DNA of 64,000 nucleotides from Polaromonas sp. P2-4 (GCA_024703855.1 CP087965.1:1062001-1126000), one strand, 5' to 3'; numbered from the stretch's first letter, positions 17,750-29,029 are shown. Numbers and translations are program-made. Notes: generated by a model not told the origin, from the letters alone.

Positions 17750-19060
17750 ATGAACAACGACAGCCTGCTCAAACGCATTGAATCGAAACAGGGCGAGGTG
17801 GTGGCGCTCACGCAAGCCCTGGTCCGCATTCCCACCATCAACCCGCCCGGCGACGCCTACGAAGCCTGCGCCCACCTGTTGGGTGAACGGCTGCAAAAGC
17901 GCGGCTTTGCGGTCGAGTACATCCGCGCCGAAGGCGCGCCGGGTGACTGCAATTCCCATCCGCGGGTCAACGTGGTGGCCCGCTACCAAGGCAAAACCGA
18001 CGGCGAGTGTGTGCACTTCAACAGCCACATCGACGTGGTCGAAGCCGGCTCCGGCTGGACCACCGATCCCTTTGGCGGCGAAGTCAGGGGCGGCAAGGTC
18101 TATGGCCGCGGCACCTGCGACATGAAAGGCGGACTGGCCTCCAGCGTGATTGCCTGCGAAGCGATTCTGGAAGAAGGGCTGGACTTTCCCGGTGCGCTGG
18201 AAATTTCAGGCACGGTCGATGAGGAGTCGGGCGGCTTCGCCGGTGTGGCTTACCTGGCGGAGCGCGGCTACTTCACGAAACCGCGCGTGCACCACGTGAT
18301 CATTCCCGAACCGCTGGGTGTGGACCGCATCTGTTTGGGCCACCGCGGCGTCTGGTGGGGCGAGGTCGAGACCCAGGGCCGGATTGCCCATGGCTCCATG
18401 CCCTTTCTCGGTGACAGTGCCATCAACCACATGAGCGCCTTCATCCATTTGCTGGAAACCCAGTTGCAGCCGCGGCTGTCGCAGCGCCATACCGCCGAGC
18501 CGGTGGAGCCGCCCGGGGCCAGGGTCAGCACGCTCAACATCAACAGCCTGCACGGCGGCCAGGTCGAGCAGCTGTTTTCGCTCGATGCACGGGGCCAGCC
18601 GACCGGTGATTTGCCTTCGCCGGTGGTGGCCCATTCCTGCCGCGCCGTGCTCGACCGCCGTTTCATCGCCGAAGAAAACCTGGAGGCGGTGAAGGCTGAA
18701 ATTGTGGCCATGCTCGAGGAGCTCAAACGCAGCCGGCCCGGCTTCAACTACGGCATCAAGGACATCATGAGTTTTGTGCCAACAGCCACCCCCCGGGATG
18801 CGCCCGTGGTGCTGGCCACCGCCAGGGCCATTGCCCGGGTGCTGGGCCGCGAAGCCAGCTATATCTCCAGTCCCGGCACCTACGACCAGAAGCACATCGT
18901 GCGTATCGGCAAGCTCAATGCCTGCATCGCCTACGGCCCGGGCATTCTGGATCTGGCGCACCAGCCCGACGAATACGTGGGCATTCAGGAGCTAGTGGAC
19001 AGCGCCAAAATCATGGCGCTGGCGGCTGTGAGCCTGACCAAGGGACAGCAGGCGCCGTGA
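17750..19060 (+). CDS. M20 family metallopeptidase (ArgE/DapE-like)
   Basis: A 436-residue cytoplasmic dizinc hydrolase. The metal-site motifs are HFNSHIDVVEAG (His, Asp), GRGTCDMKGGLA (bridging Asp), GTVDEESGGFAGV (catalytic Glu and ligand Glu) and a C-terminal His in SSPGTYDQKHIV. The dimerisation domain sits in the middle. It should cleave an N-acyl amino acid, peptide or carbamoyl bond. It lies between a monooxygenase and two amidase genes, consistent with removing an amino-acid moiety from a conjugated substrate. No clear ribosome site precedes the ATG. Intact frame. Confidence 0.82.
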   Translation: MNNDSLLKRIESKQGEVVALTQALVRIPTINPPGDAYEACAHLLGERLQKRGFAVEYIRAEGAPGDCNSHPRVNVVARYQGKTDGECVHFNSHIDVVEAGSGWTTDPFGGEVRGGKVYGRGTCDMKGGLASSVIACEAILEEGLDFPGALEISGTVDEESGGFAGVAYLAERGYFTKPRVHHVIIPEPLGVDRICLGHRGVWWGEVETQGRIAHGSMPFLGDSAINHMSAFIHLLETQLQPRLSQRHTAEPVEPPGARVSTLNINSLHGGQVEQLFSLDARGQPTGDLPSPVVAHSCRAVLDRRFIAEENLEAVKAEIVAMLEELKRSRPGFNYGIKDIMSFVPTATPRDAPVVLATARAIARVLGREASYISSPGTYDQKHIVRIGKLNACIAYGPGILDLAHQPDEYVGIQELVDSAKIMALAAVSLTKGQQAP

Positions 19061-19079
19061 ACAACAAGATGTTGGCGAT

Positions 19080-20538
19080 TCAGCGGGCCTGTGGGTTAGG
19101 CGTGATCCGAAGAATGTCCTGCGCAGCGCCCTCATAGGCCTGGGCCAACTGCAACACCGCCAGGTCGGCCCCGGGCTTGCCGATGAGCTGCAGGCCCATC
19201 GGAAGGCCTTGGTCGCTGAAACCCGCCGGCACGCTGATGCAGGGCAGACCGGCGAAGCTGGCGTAAATCACCACTTCCATCCAGCGGTGGTAAGTGTCCA
19301 TGGCGCGGCCGTTGATCTGGGTGGGCCAGCGCTCGCCGGCATCAAACGGCCAGACCTGCGCTGCGGGCAGCGCCAGAAAATCGTAGCGCTCCAGCAGCGT
19401 GAGCATGTGCTGGTAAAACGCGCTGCGCTGCGCGCTGGCGGCAAAAAACTGGCTGGCAGTCAGGCCCTGCGCCTGGTCGTATTCCCACAAGGCTTCCGGT
19501 TTGATCCGTTCGCGGTTTTTGGCCTGGAGCAGAAACGGTGCGATGCGTGAGGCCACCAGCGCGCGCCGCCACACCAGCCAGGCTTGCCAGACCCGGTCGG
19601 CCGGCGTGCCCAGCGCAGCGGCTTCGACCGCGCAGCCCAGCTGTTCAAGGCGCTGCATACCCTGCTGACAGACTGCCAGAATGCCGGGCTCCATCGGCAG
19701 GTAACCATCAAGGTCTGCCAGCCAGCCAATGCGGGTGTGTTTGGCGTCCAGCGCGGGCAGCGTCAAAAACTGGCTGCCATCCTGGGCAATGGACAGCGGC
19801 GCGCGCGTCCCAGCCGGCCTGGACACTGAGCAACATCGCCACGTCCTGGACGCTACGGCCCATCGGCCCTTCGGTCCCCAACTGGCTGAGGTAGACGTCC
19901 GGCGACGGCCACATCGGCACGCGGCCCTGGCTGGGTCGTAGCCCAAACACGTTGTTCCAGGCCGCGGGATTGCGCAGGCTGCCCATGAAGTCGCTGCCAT
20001 CGGCCACCGGCAGCATGCGTGTGGCCAATGCCACGGCGCCGCCGCCGCTGCTGCCCCCGGCGCTCTTGCGTGTGTCGTAAGCATTGCGGGTAACGCCAAA
20101 CACCTCGTTGAAGGTGTGCGAGCCCAGCCCGAATTCAGGGGTGTTGGTTTTGCCGATCACGATGCAGCCCGCCGCCTTCATGCGCGAGGCCATCAAGCCG
20201 TCTTCCCTGGCGACAACATCCTGCATCAGCGGCGAACCCAGTGTGGTCGGCAGGCCCTGCACCGGTGCCAGGTCCTTGATGGCCTGCGGCATGCCGTGCA
20301 TCCAGCCCATGCTTCCGGCGGACGCTTTGCCGGGTGCCAGTTGCGCATCGCGTTCATCGGCTTGCGCCAGCAGCATCTGCGGCTCCTGCAGGCTGACCAG
20401 CGCGTTGTAGACCGGGTTGAGTTGCGCTATGCGCTCCAGAAAGGCTTGCATCACTTCGCGGCACGAAACCTGGCGCGCATGGATGGCGCGGGAGAGTTCC
20501 GTCGTGGGCCAATCGGTGATCAGATTTTTTAGACTCAT
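19080..20538 (-). CDS. Amidase-signature family hydrolase (one frame break)
   Basis: An amidase-signature enzyme with the Lys-Ser-Ser triad region: IKDLAPVQGLPTTLGSP (Lys), then SAGGSSGGGAVALATRMLPV (both Ser). A CG repeat near 19803 is out of frame; restoring two bases gives 486 residues. It hydrolyses an unknown amide. It is convergent with the M20 gene and divergent from the ABC importer at 20653, sharing the 114-bp intergenic region with it, which suggests co-regulation. Confidence 0.85.
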
Positions 20539-20567
20539 GTTGTTTTTCCAAAGATGTGGCTTGAATA

Positions 20568-20596
20568 TTGCATCGGGAGTGTGGTTACATTACATA
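20568..20596 (+). promoter_or_regulatory. Candidate promoter of the ABC importer operon
   Basis: TTGCAT (20568-20573) and TACATA (20591-20596) are 17 bp apart, 57 bp ahead of the binding-protein ATG. The -10 box is only moderately good. No operator is evident. Confidence 0.35.
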
Positions 20597-20652
20597 GCAG
20601 CTTTGTGGTTCCTGCCTGAATATTCCATCTATTGCTTCGAAGGAAATTTGTC

Positions 20653-22237
20653 ATGAAACGTCGCGCCCTTTGTGCCCTGGCGGCCTCGGCTGCCCTGGTG
20701 TCCGGTCTGTTGTTGCCCCCCGCCGCGCAGGCGCAGACGAAAACGCTGAAGGTCGTGCCGCATTCAAACATCACCATTCTGGACCCGGTCTGGACCACGG
20801 CGTTTGTGACCCGCAACCATGGCTACATGATTTATGACACGCTTTTCGGGACCGACCTGGAAGGCCGCGTCAAGCCGCAGATGGTGGACACCTGGAGCGC
20901 GTCCAAAGACAACAAGGTCTGGACCTTCACCTTGCGTGACGGCCTGGAATTTCACGACGGCAAGCCCGTGACCAGCGAGGACGTGGTGGCATCGCTCAAA
21001 CGCTGGGCCAGCCGCGACAGCTTTGGCGGCGTCATGGCCAAGAGCCTGGACAGTTATGAAACGCCCAATGCCAAGACCTTTATCGTCAAGTTCAAGCAGC
21101 CTTTTGGCGTGATGCTCGAAGCCCTGGGCAAGCCCTCGTCGAACGTGCCTTTCATCATGCCGGCCCGTATGTGCGGCCACGCCGGGCAGCGAGCAGATCA
21201 AGGAAAACATCGGCTCGGGCCCGTACAAGTTCGTCAGCACCGAGTACAAGCCGGGTGAACGCCTGGTGTATGTCAAAAATGACAAATACAAGCCGCGCAC
21301 CGAGGCCCCCAACGGCACCACCGGCGGCAAAAACGTGTACCTGGACCGGGTCGAGTGGATCATCATCCGCGACCCGCAGACGCAGTACAACGCGTTGCTT
21401 GCCGGCGAGGTCGACATCATCGAGCAGCCCGCTTTCGAGCAGTACGCGTCGCTCAAAGCCGCCAAGGATGTGCAGATCGTCGATGCCCAGCCGGCCGGAC
21501 TGCAGTACATCTTTCGCTTCAACCATTTGCATGCGCCGTTTGACAACGTGAAGATCCGGCAGGCGGCGATGGTGGCCATGGGCCAGGAGGCGTTTCTGAA
21601 AACGCAGGTGGGCGCGCCGGGCATGTACAAGTTCTGCAAGAGCATGTTCCCTTGCGGCACGCCTTATGCCAGTGACAACGCCGGCATTTACACCGGCATG
21701 GCCAATCCGGCGAAAGCCAAGCAGATGCTGGCCGAAGCCGGCTACAAAGGCGAGCCCGTGGTGCTGATGCGGCCCACCGATCTGGCGTCGATTGCCAAGC
21801 TGCCGCTGGTCGCCAAGCAGCAGCTTGAAGCCGCCGGCTTCAAGGTCGACATGCAGCAGTCCGACTGGGCCACCTTGCTGGCCCGGCGCGCCAAGAAAGA
21901 TGCACCCGATAAGGGCGGCTGGAGCGCTTTCATGACGGCATGGACGGCCGGCGACATTCAAAACCCGCTGACCATGGCCATGCTGAACGCCACCGGCGAC
22001 AAAGGCTGGTTTGGCTGGCAAGACGACAAGGTGATTGAAGAACTCAAGGTCAAGTTCGCGCAGGCGGGCACCGAGGCAGAGAAGAAAAAACTTGCCGAGC
22101 AGTTGCAACTGAGAGCGATAGAAACCGCAACCCATGTGTACCTGGGCCAGTACAACAACCCGGCGGCTTTGCGGACAAACATCTCCGGGCTGGTGCCGGG
22201 CGGCGCGCAGGTTTACTGGAACATCAAGAAAAACTAG
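20653..22237 (+). CDS. Peptide-type ABC transporter substrate-binding protein (one frame break)
   Basis: A family 5 extracellular receptor (DppA/OppA class). The signal peptide ends at PPAAQAQTKTLKVV. The family motif region (WTFTLRDGLEFHDGKPVTSE) is followed by YKFVSTEYKPGERLVY. One extra T near 21174 breaks the frame; removal gives 527 residues. AGGAAA precedes the ATG. It is the first gene of an operon with two permeases and a double ATPase, then an M81 peptidase and an amidase, so the ligand is probably a peptide or amide cut by those enzymes. Confidence 0.88.
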
Positions 22238-22424
22238 TGCCCCCACGCTTGTCGCTTCGCGTACTGCGCTGCCCCCCGAGGGGGCGCTGCGCCTGCGGCC
22301 CGGCAAAGCCGGTTCCGCGGCCCCGGCTGGTGAAGAAGGAGCCCCCACGCATGTCACCCCAAACCGTTCGCCCTGAGCCTATCGAAGGGTGCCCCCGGCT
22401 GATGCCGACGGGCAGCAACTCCCC
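22238..22424. repeat. GC-rich intergenic repeat region between receptor and permease
   Basis: No gene. It contains a block with TGCCCCCCGAGGGGGCGC, a perfect GC hairpin, and the widespread repeat GTTCGCCCTGAGCCTATCG. The first block is related, inverted, to repeats at 33335-33441. The hairpin could attenuate transcription, giving more receptor than permease. Confidence 0.55.
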
Positions 22425-23377
22425 ATGCTGAGATTTTTGCTACAGCGGCTGCTCGCGACCATTCCGGTCCTGCTGGTGGTGGCCGTGGTGGTGTTTCTCA
22501 TTTTGCGGTTGACGCCGGGTGATCCTGCCGCGGTGATCGCCGGCAACAATTCGACCAACGAAGACATCGAAAAAAATCCATGAAACCCTGGGTTTGAGCA
22601 AACCCTTGCTGGCCCAGTTCTGGATATGGTTCAGCCATGTGCTGCAGGGTGATCTGGGCTACTCGTTTTACCTGAACAAACCCGTCACCGAACTGATTGT
22701 CCAGCGGCTGGAGCCGACCCTCAGCCTGGCGGTGGGCACCTTGCTGCTGGCCGTGCTGGTGGCGGTGCCGCTGGGAACCATCGCCGCCTGGCGCATGGGG
22801 GGCTGGCTGGACCGGCTGCTGTCGGGCTTTTCGGTGGCCGGATTTTCCATTCCCGTGTTTGTCACCGGCTACCTGCTGATCTACGTGTTTGCCGTGCAGC
22901 TCGAATGGTTCCCGGTGCAGGGTTACCGGCGCTTGTTCGGCGCTGACGGGCAGGGCGTTTGGCCCTGGGCGCGCCAGCTGGTGTTGCCCTGGACCACGCT
23001 GGCGATGATTTATGTGGCGCTGATTGCCCGCGTCACGCGCCAGCGTGTCCGAGGCGCTGACCGAAGATTACATTCGCACCGCCCGCGCCAAAGGCCTGGC
23101 CGAATCGACGGTGCTGATGCGCCATGCACTGGCCAATGCCGCTGTGCCCATCGTCACCGTGATCGGTATTGGCGTCGCGCTGCTGATTGGCGGTGTGGTG
23201 GTGACCGAGACCGTCTACTCCATTCCCGGCCTGGGCTCGCTGACGGTGGACGCGGTGCTGAACCGCGACTTTCCGGTAATTCAGGGCCTGGTGCTGTTTT
23301 TCAGCCTGCTGTATGTGCTGGTCAACTTGCTGGTCGATGTGAGCTACCTATTTCTGGATCCGAGGATTCGTTACTGA
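22425..23377 (+). CDS. ABC transporter permease, DppB type (two frame breaks)
   Basis: A DppB-type permease with six predicted helices. It starts MLRFLLQRLLATIPVLLVVA and includes LILRLTPGDPAAVIAGNN, a family motif. The EAA loop (RTARAKGLAEST) contacts the ATPase. The frame breaks near 22572 (an A run one too long) and near 23040 (a CG repeat two short); corrected length is 317 residues. The stop overlaps the next start (TGATG). It forms the inner-membrane channel with the following permease. Confidence 0.85.
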
Positions 23378-24264
23378 TGCAGGCTTGGCAACTACTTTTC
23401 CAAAGGCTCTGGCGCAACAGCGCTTTCCGCTTCGGCGTGCTGGTGCTCGGCCTGCTGCTGCTGATTGCCGCAATGGCCCCTGTGCTGGGCACGGTGGACC
23501 CGGCGGCGATGGACTCGGCCCACATCAACACCGCGGCAGGCGTGCACGGCCAGTTTTCGCAGCTCGACGGCACGGTGGTGGCGCACACCTTCTGGATGGG
23601 CGCCGACAACTTCGGTCGTGATATTTTCAGCCGCGTGTTGTATGGCACGCGCACCTCGCTGCTGGTGGCGACGTTCACCGCCGCGGTGGCGATTGGCGTG
23701 GGCGCCTTGCTCGGCATGCTGGCCGGTTACTTTCGCGTGGTTGATGCCGTGCTGATGCGTTTCATGGACGGGCTGATGGCCATCCCCGCCATTTTGCTGG
23801 CGATTGCGCTGGTGGCGGCCTTGGGCGCACAGCTGTGGACGGTGGTGGTGGCCATTGCCATTCCCGAAATCCCGCGTGTCACGCGGCTGGTGCGGGCCAT
23901 GGTGCTGACCTTGCGCGAGGAGCCTTTTGTCGAAGCGGCGCGTGCACTGGCCACACCGACGCCGGTGATTTTGTGGCGGCACATTTTGCCCAATGCGATG
24001 GCGCCGCTGATTGTGCAGGGCACCTTCGTCGCCGCGTCGGCGGTGCTGACTGAGGCGATCTTGAGTTTTCTCGGTCTGGGCCTGCCGGCCGACATTCCGA
24101 CCTGGGGCAACATCATGGCCGAAGGCCGGGTGCAGTTCACCCAGTACCCGGGCAATGTGCTGTTTCCCGCCCTGTTTCTGGTGCCGACGGTGCTGGCGAT
24201 CAACCTGCTCGGTGACGGATTGCGCGATGTGCTGGACCCGAAATTCTCCAGGCGCAACCCATGA
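23377..24264 (+). CDS. ABC transporter permease, DppC type
   Basis: A 295-residue membrane protein. An N-terminal helix (about 15-40) is followed by a periplasmic loop with FWMGADNFGRDIFSRVLYG, the DppC signature. Five more helices follow, with an EAA loop EAARALATPTPVILWRHIL. It ends DPKFSRRNP. Both ends overlap neighbours by a few bases, so the operon is tightly coupled. The frame is intact. It pairs with the DppB-type permease. Confidence 0.9.
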   Translation: MQAWQLLFQRLWRNSAFRFGVLVLGLLLLIAAMAPVLGTVDPAAMDSAHINTAAGVHGQFSQLDGTVVAHTFWMGADNFGRDIFSRVLYGTRTSLLVATFTAAVAIGVGALLGMLAGYFRVVDAVLMRFMDGLMAIPAILLAIALVAALGAQLWTVVVAIAIPEIPRVTRLVRAMVLTLREEPFVEAARALATPTPVILWRHILPNAMAPLIVQGTFVAASAVLTEAILSFLGLGLPADIPTWGNIMAEGRVQFTQYPGNVLFPALFLVPTVLAINLLGDGLRDVLDPKFSRRNP

Positions 24265-25918
24265 GTTCAAGTTCCGAACCCGTCCTGGTCATAGACAAAC
24301 TGCATGTGGCCTTGCCGCCCGGCAGCGACCGGGCCTATGCGGTCGAAGACGTCAGCCTGCGTATCTACCCGGGCAAAACGCTGTGTGTGGTCGGTGAATC
24401 CGGCTCCGGAAAATCCGTGATGGCCACGGCCGTGATGGGGCTGCTGGCCCGTGAACTCCAGCCCGGCCCGGGCAGCATTGTGCTGCAGGGCGAGTCTTTG
24501 CTGGCGGCCTCAAGCCAGCGCCTGCGCGCTGCGCGGCCAGGCCATGGGCATGGTGTTTCAGGAGCCGATGACGGCGCTGAATCCGGTGATGACCTGCGGC
24601 GACCAGATCGACGAGCTGCTCAGGCAGCACACCGACTGGAGCGCCAAACGGCGCGGCGAAGCGGTGCTGAAAATTGTGCAGCGTGTCAAGCTGCCGGAGC
24701 CCGAGCGCATGATCCGCAGCTACCCGCACCAGCTCTCGGGCGGGCAGCGCCAGCGCATCGTGATTGCGATGGCCGTCATCTTGCAGCCCGCCTTGCTGAT
24801 TTGTGATGAGCCGACCACGGCGCTGGATGTCACCACGCAAAAGGAAATTCTCAGGCTGATTGAAGAGCTGCAGGCCGACCTGTCCGGCGGCCACCGCTGC
24901 GCCGTGCTGTTCATCACACACGACATGGGTGTGGTGGCCGAGATTGCCGACGAGGTGCTGGTGATGCACCAGGGCAAAGCCGTCGAGTACGGCACGCGCG
25001 ACGGAGTGCTGCTAAGGCCGCAGGCGGACTACACCAAAATGCTGCTCGCGGCGGTGCCCAGCATGACGCCGCCGCCGGCGCGGCCCGCGCCCAAAGGGCG
25101 CGCCCTTGCTGCGCGGCCAGGAGGTCAGCAAAAGCTACAGCGCCCGCGACTGGCTGGGCCGCAGCCGCGTCACCCACGCGCTGCAGGCGGCGTCGGTGGC
25201 GGTGCACGCCGGCGAAACCGTCGGCATTGTCGGGGAGTCTGGCTCGGGCAAATCGACCCTGGCGCGCTGCCTGATCCGGCTGATCGACCCCACGGCCGGG
25301 CAGGTGTTGTGGGGCCAGACCGTGCAGGGCCGGCCGGGCGGCAAGAATGGCGCTTTGCTCGACGTCGCCCATTTCAGCGAAGGCCAGCTCAGGCCCTTGC
25401 GAAGCCAGGTGCAGGTGGTGTTCCAGGACCCGAATCGCTCGCTCAACCCGCGCCGCAAGGTCGGTGATTCGATTGTCGAAGGCGCTATCAATTTCGGAGC
25501 TAGCCACGCAGAAGCCATGGCGCTTGCAGTCAGTTTGATGGACAAGGTCAGGCTGCCGGCCGAAGGGCTGCAGCGTTACCCCAGCCAGTTTTCCGGTGGG
25601 CAGCGCCAGCGCATTGCGATTGCCCGCGCGCTGGCCTGCCGGCCGCGCGTGCTGGTGGCCGATGAGGCGGTCAGTGCGCTGGACGTGAGCGTGCAGGCGC
25701 AAATTTTGAAACTGCTGCGCGAGATCCAGGCCGAGCTGGGCCTGGGCCTGCTGTTTATCACGCATGACCTGCGCGTGGCCGCCCAGTTGTGCGACCGCGT
25801 CATCGTCATGCACCACGGGCAGATTGTTGAAGAGGGGCCGACCACCCAGCTTTATGCCCACCCTCAACACGACTACACACGCCGCCTGCTCGCGGCCGCT
25901 CCCGGAGGCATCTCTTGA
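24261..25918 (+). CDS. Double-domain ABC ATPase, fused DppD-DppF type (two frame breaks)
   Basis: Two complete nucleotide-binding domains in one chain, as in GsiA. Domain 1 has Walker A GESGSGKSV, signature LSGGQRQRI and Walker B LLICDEPTTALD. Domain 2 has GESGSGKSTL, FSGGQRQRIAIARAL and VLVADEAVSALD. The frame breaks near 24532 (a CG repeat) and near 25099 (an extra G), the second falling in the linker. Corrected length is 552 residues, fitting a genuine fusion. A stretch near 25483-25515 resembles the AGCTAT repeat and lies in frame. It powers uptake through the two permeases. Confidence 0.87.
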
Positions 25919-27414
25919 AAATTCTTGTCGCTGGCTACCAGCATGAAACCAATACCTTCGCCCCCACCAAGGCCGATTGGGCTGCGTTCAACCGGGGCGA
26001 CTCCTTTCCCGCCTTCGTTCATGGCCGGGCCATGCTGGACAAGCTCGCGGGCATCAACATTCCCATCGGCGGCTTCATCGACGCGGCGCACACCAAGGGC
26101 TGGCAACTCATCCCCAGCAGTTGGTGCGGTGCGATCCCTTCTTCCTATGTGACCGAGGACGCGTTCGAACGCATCAGCGCGTCTATCCTCGACGACGTGC
26201 ACAAAGGCGGCTTCGATGCGGTCTACCTGGACCTGCACGGTGCGGCCGTGGCCGAACATGTGGACGATACCGAGGGCGAACTGCTGGCGCGCATACGCCG
26301 CGTGGTGGGCGCCGACATTCCCATCGTCGCGAGCCTGGACCTGCATGCCAACGTCACGCGGCGCATGTTGCAGGAAGCCGATGCGCTGGTCTCGTACCGC
26401 AGCTACCCCCACGTCGACATGGCCGCGACCGGCGAGCTGGCGGCGCAGTTGCTGGCGCGGCGCGTCAAGCTCGGGCGGCGCGAGCCATTGCACTGCCAGC
26501 GCCTGCCCTTCCTGATTCCGCTCAATGCGCAAAGCACCTGGATGGAGCCGGCCAAAAGCCTGTATGAAGAGTTGCTGGAGCTGGACCGGGACTTCGGCTC
26601 GGTCTTGAGCTTTTGCATGGCGTTTCCAGCAGCTGATTTTGCAGAGTGCGCGCCCATGGTCTGGGGTTATGGCGAGCATGCGGCGCAAGCCGTGCAACGC
26701 CTGGGCGCCCGCGCGGCCGAACCTACCCAGTGGCGGCTGGCGACGCTGGACGCCGCCGACGCCGTGACCAAGGCCATGGCGCTGGCCGCACACAGCGACA
26801 AACCGGTGGTGATGGCCGACACCCAGGACAATCCCGGGGCCGGCGGCGACAGCAACACGACCGGCCTGCTGCACGCCCTGTTGCAACAAGGCGCAGGCCG
26901 GCGCTTTCCCGGCCAGGTCGCACTCGGCCTGATGTTCGATCCCGAGGCGGCGGCGATGGCCGCAGCCGCCGGAGCGGGCGCAACCATTTCCACGACCTTG
27001 GGCAAGGCCGTGCCGACCTTTACCGGAAACTTGAGCGACCCGCCGCTGCGCGGCCAGTTCAAAGTGCGCGCCGTGCACGACGGCAAAGTCACGCTCAAAG
27101 GTCTGATGATGACCGGGCTCACCGTGCACCTCGGACCCTGTGCCTGCCTCGAAATCGACGGCGTGCTGGTGGCCGTGGCCAGCGGCAAGAAGCAGATGCT
27201 GGACCGCGAGCTGTTCCGCATGGTCGGCATCACCCCCGAGGCGATGAAAATCATCGTGGTCAAAAGCTCCAACCACTTCCGCGCAGATTTCACGCCACTG
27301 GTGGCCAATGCGCAGGCCGACATCTTGATTGCCAAGGCGGCCGGACCGATGGCAGCGGACCCGGCCGATTTGCCGTGGAAGAACTTGCCCGATTCGATCA
27401 GACGCAGGCCGTAG
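25915..27414 (+). CDS. M81 family metallopeptidase (MlrC-like)
   Basis: A 499-residue protein with the microcystinase C (MlrC) N-terminal and C-terminal domains. Likely metal-site motifs are YQHETNTFAP near residue 10, YLDLHGAAVAEH near 100 and SLDLHANVT near 140. It starts at TTG (25915), overlapping the ATPase stop (TTGA), with GGAGG correctly spaced. In Sphingomonas, MlrC degrades linearised microcystin. The family as a whole is probably broader, with unknown peptide or amide substrates. Being downstream of an importer it likely processes the imported compound. Intact frame. Confidence 0.85.
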   Translation: MKILVAGYQHETNTFAPTKADWAAFNRGDSFPAFVHGRAMLDKLAGINIPIGGFIDAAHTKGWQLIPSSWCGAIPSSYVTEDAFERISASILDDVHKGGFDAVYLDLHGAAVAEHVDDTEGELLARIRRVVGADIPIVASLDLHANVTRRMLQEADALVSYRSYPHVDMAATGELAAQLLARRVKLGRREPLHCQRLPFLIPLNAQSTWMEPAKSLYEELLELDRDFGSVLSFCMAFPAADFAECAPMVWGYGEHAAQAVQRLGARAAEPTQWRLATLDAADAVTKAMALAAHSDKPVVMADTQDNPGAGGDSNTTGLLHALLQQGAGRRFPGQVALGLMFDPEAAAMAAAAGAGATISTTLGKAVPTFTGNLSDPPLRGQFKVRAVHDGKVTLKGLMMTGLTVHLGPCACLEIDGVLVAVASGKKQMLDRELFRMVGITPEAMKIIVVKSSNHFRADFTPLVANAQADILIAKAAGPMAADPADLPWKNLPDSIRRRP

Positions 27415-27439
27415 AACAAGTTCTTAGTTGGAGTACCTG

Positions 27440-28887
27440 ATGACGCCATCCGAACATTTGCCCGATCTGGCTGACTGCACGGCGACCGAGTTGCTGCAGC
27501 TTTACAAAAGCGGCCAGGCCTCACCGGTGGAAGCCACACGCACCGTGCTGGCGCGCATCGACCGGCTCAACCCCCAGCTCAAGGCTTTCTGTCTGGTGGC
27601 GCACGAGTCCGCAATGCAGGCGGCCCAGGACAGCGAAGCGCGCTGGCAGCGTTTTCGCCAGACCGGTGAGCCCTGCGGTGAGCTTGACGGTGTGCCGGTC
27701 TCGATCAAGGACCTGATCCTGACCCAAGGCATGCCGACTTTGCGTGGCAGCCACACAGTGGACGCGAACCAGCCCTGGGACGTGGACGCGCCGGCCAGCG
27801 CACGGCTGCGCGAAGCCGGGGCGGTGATCCTTGGCAAAACCAACACGCCTGAATTTGGCTGCAAGGGCGAGACGAATTCGCCGCGCAGCGGCATCACGCG
27901 CAACCCCTGGGATGTGAGCAAAACCCCCGGTGGCTCATCCGGCGGCGCCGCAGCGGCGGTGGCCGCCGGGCTGGGGCCGCTGGCTATCGGCACCGACGGC
28001 GCTGGCTCGGTGCGCATCCCGGCGGCGTTTTGTGGCAACTTCGGATTCAAGCCCAGCTTTGGCCGCGTGCCGGCCTACCCGCTGTCGCCGTTTGGTTCGG
28101 TCGCGCACCTGGGGCCGCACAGCCGCAGCGTGCGTGATGCGGCGCTGATGATGAATGTGCTGAAAAAGCCCGACGCCCGTGACTGGACTTCTGCTGCCCT
28201 TTGATGCCAGCGACTACCTGCAGGGGCTGGAGGACGGTATCCGCGGCCTGCGCATCGCCTGGTCCCCCACACTCGGTTATGCCCTGCAATGTAGACCCCG
28301 AGGTGGCACGATCGGTCGCGCAAGCCGCCGCGCAACTGGCGGAGCTGGGCGCCCATGTCGAGCAGATCGACCCGGGGTTTGAGGATCCGCAGGAAATCAG
28401 CACCGGCCTGTGGTTTGCCGGTGCCTGGACGGTCTGGAACACGCTTTCGGCCGACCAGCAGGCGCTGACCGACCCCGATTTTCGCGCGCAGGCGCTGCTC
28501 GGCGAAAAGCTCAGCCTGCTCGATGTGCAGCGCCTGCATCTGCGGCGCGGCGCGCTGGGCACCCACATGCGCCAGTTCATGCAGCGTTTTGACCTGCTCA
28601 TCACGCCCAGCGTGGCCGTTCCGGCTTTCGAGGCGCGGCCGGCCGGGCATTCAGCGATGGATTCAGCGGCCATGCTGGGCTGGACTCCGTTTTCCTATCC
28701 CTTCAACCTGACCCAGCAGCCAGCCAGCACCGTGCCCTGCGGCCTGACCGCGGCGGGCTTGCCGATAGGCCTGCAGTTTGTCGGGCCGATGTTTGGCGAC
28801 GCGCTGGTGCTCCGGGCCTCGCGCGCCTACGAAGCCGTGCGATCCGGCGACCTTGACTTCAAAAGGCCGGTGACGCTGGCCCGTTAA
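27440..28887 (+). CDS. Amidase-signature family hydrolase (two frame breaks)
   Basis: The triad segments are VSIKDLILTQGMPTLRGS (Lys) and TPGGSSGGAAAAVAAGLGPL (Ser pair), with the GTDGAGSVRIPAAFCG signature. One extra base near 28190 and one near 28283 break the frame; corrected length is 481 residues. The ATG at 27440 has GGAG upstream. It is the last gene of the importer operon and should release ammonia or an amine from the imported amide. It is only distantly similar to the amidase at 19080-20538, so the two probably act on different bonds. Confidence 0.85.
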
Positions 28888-29029
28888 ACGCGCCGGTCTG
28901 CCGCCGGACCAGGAGGCTGTTATCAAGCAGCTACAGGCCCATCATCGCCCCGCACTTGCGCAGGTTTGGAATCAGGCGCATTCTTTGGATGTGCCATCTC
29001 CCGATCTTCCCCGCGTTCTGGAGGTCATC

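Noticed and set aside
22594-24264. A single fused DppB-DppC permease
   Set aside because: The continuous frame arises only because the shifted DppB frame happens to lack a stop. The true DppB stop overlaps the DppC start at 23375-23379.
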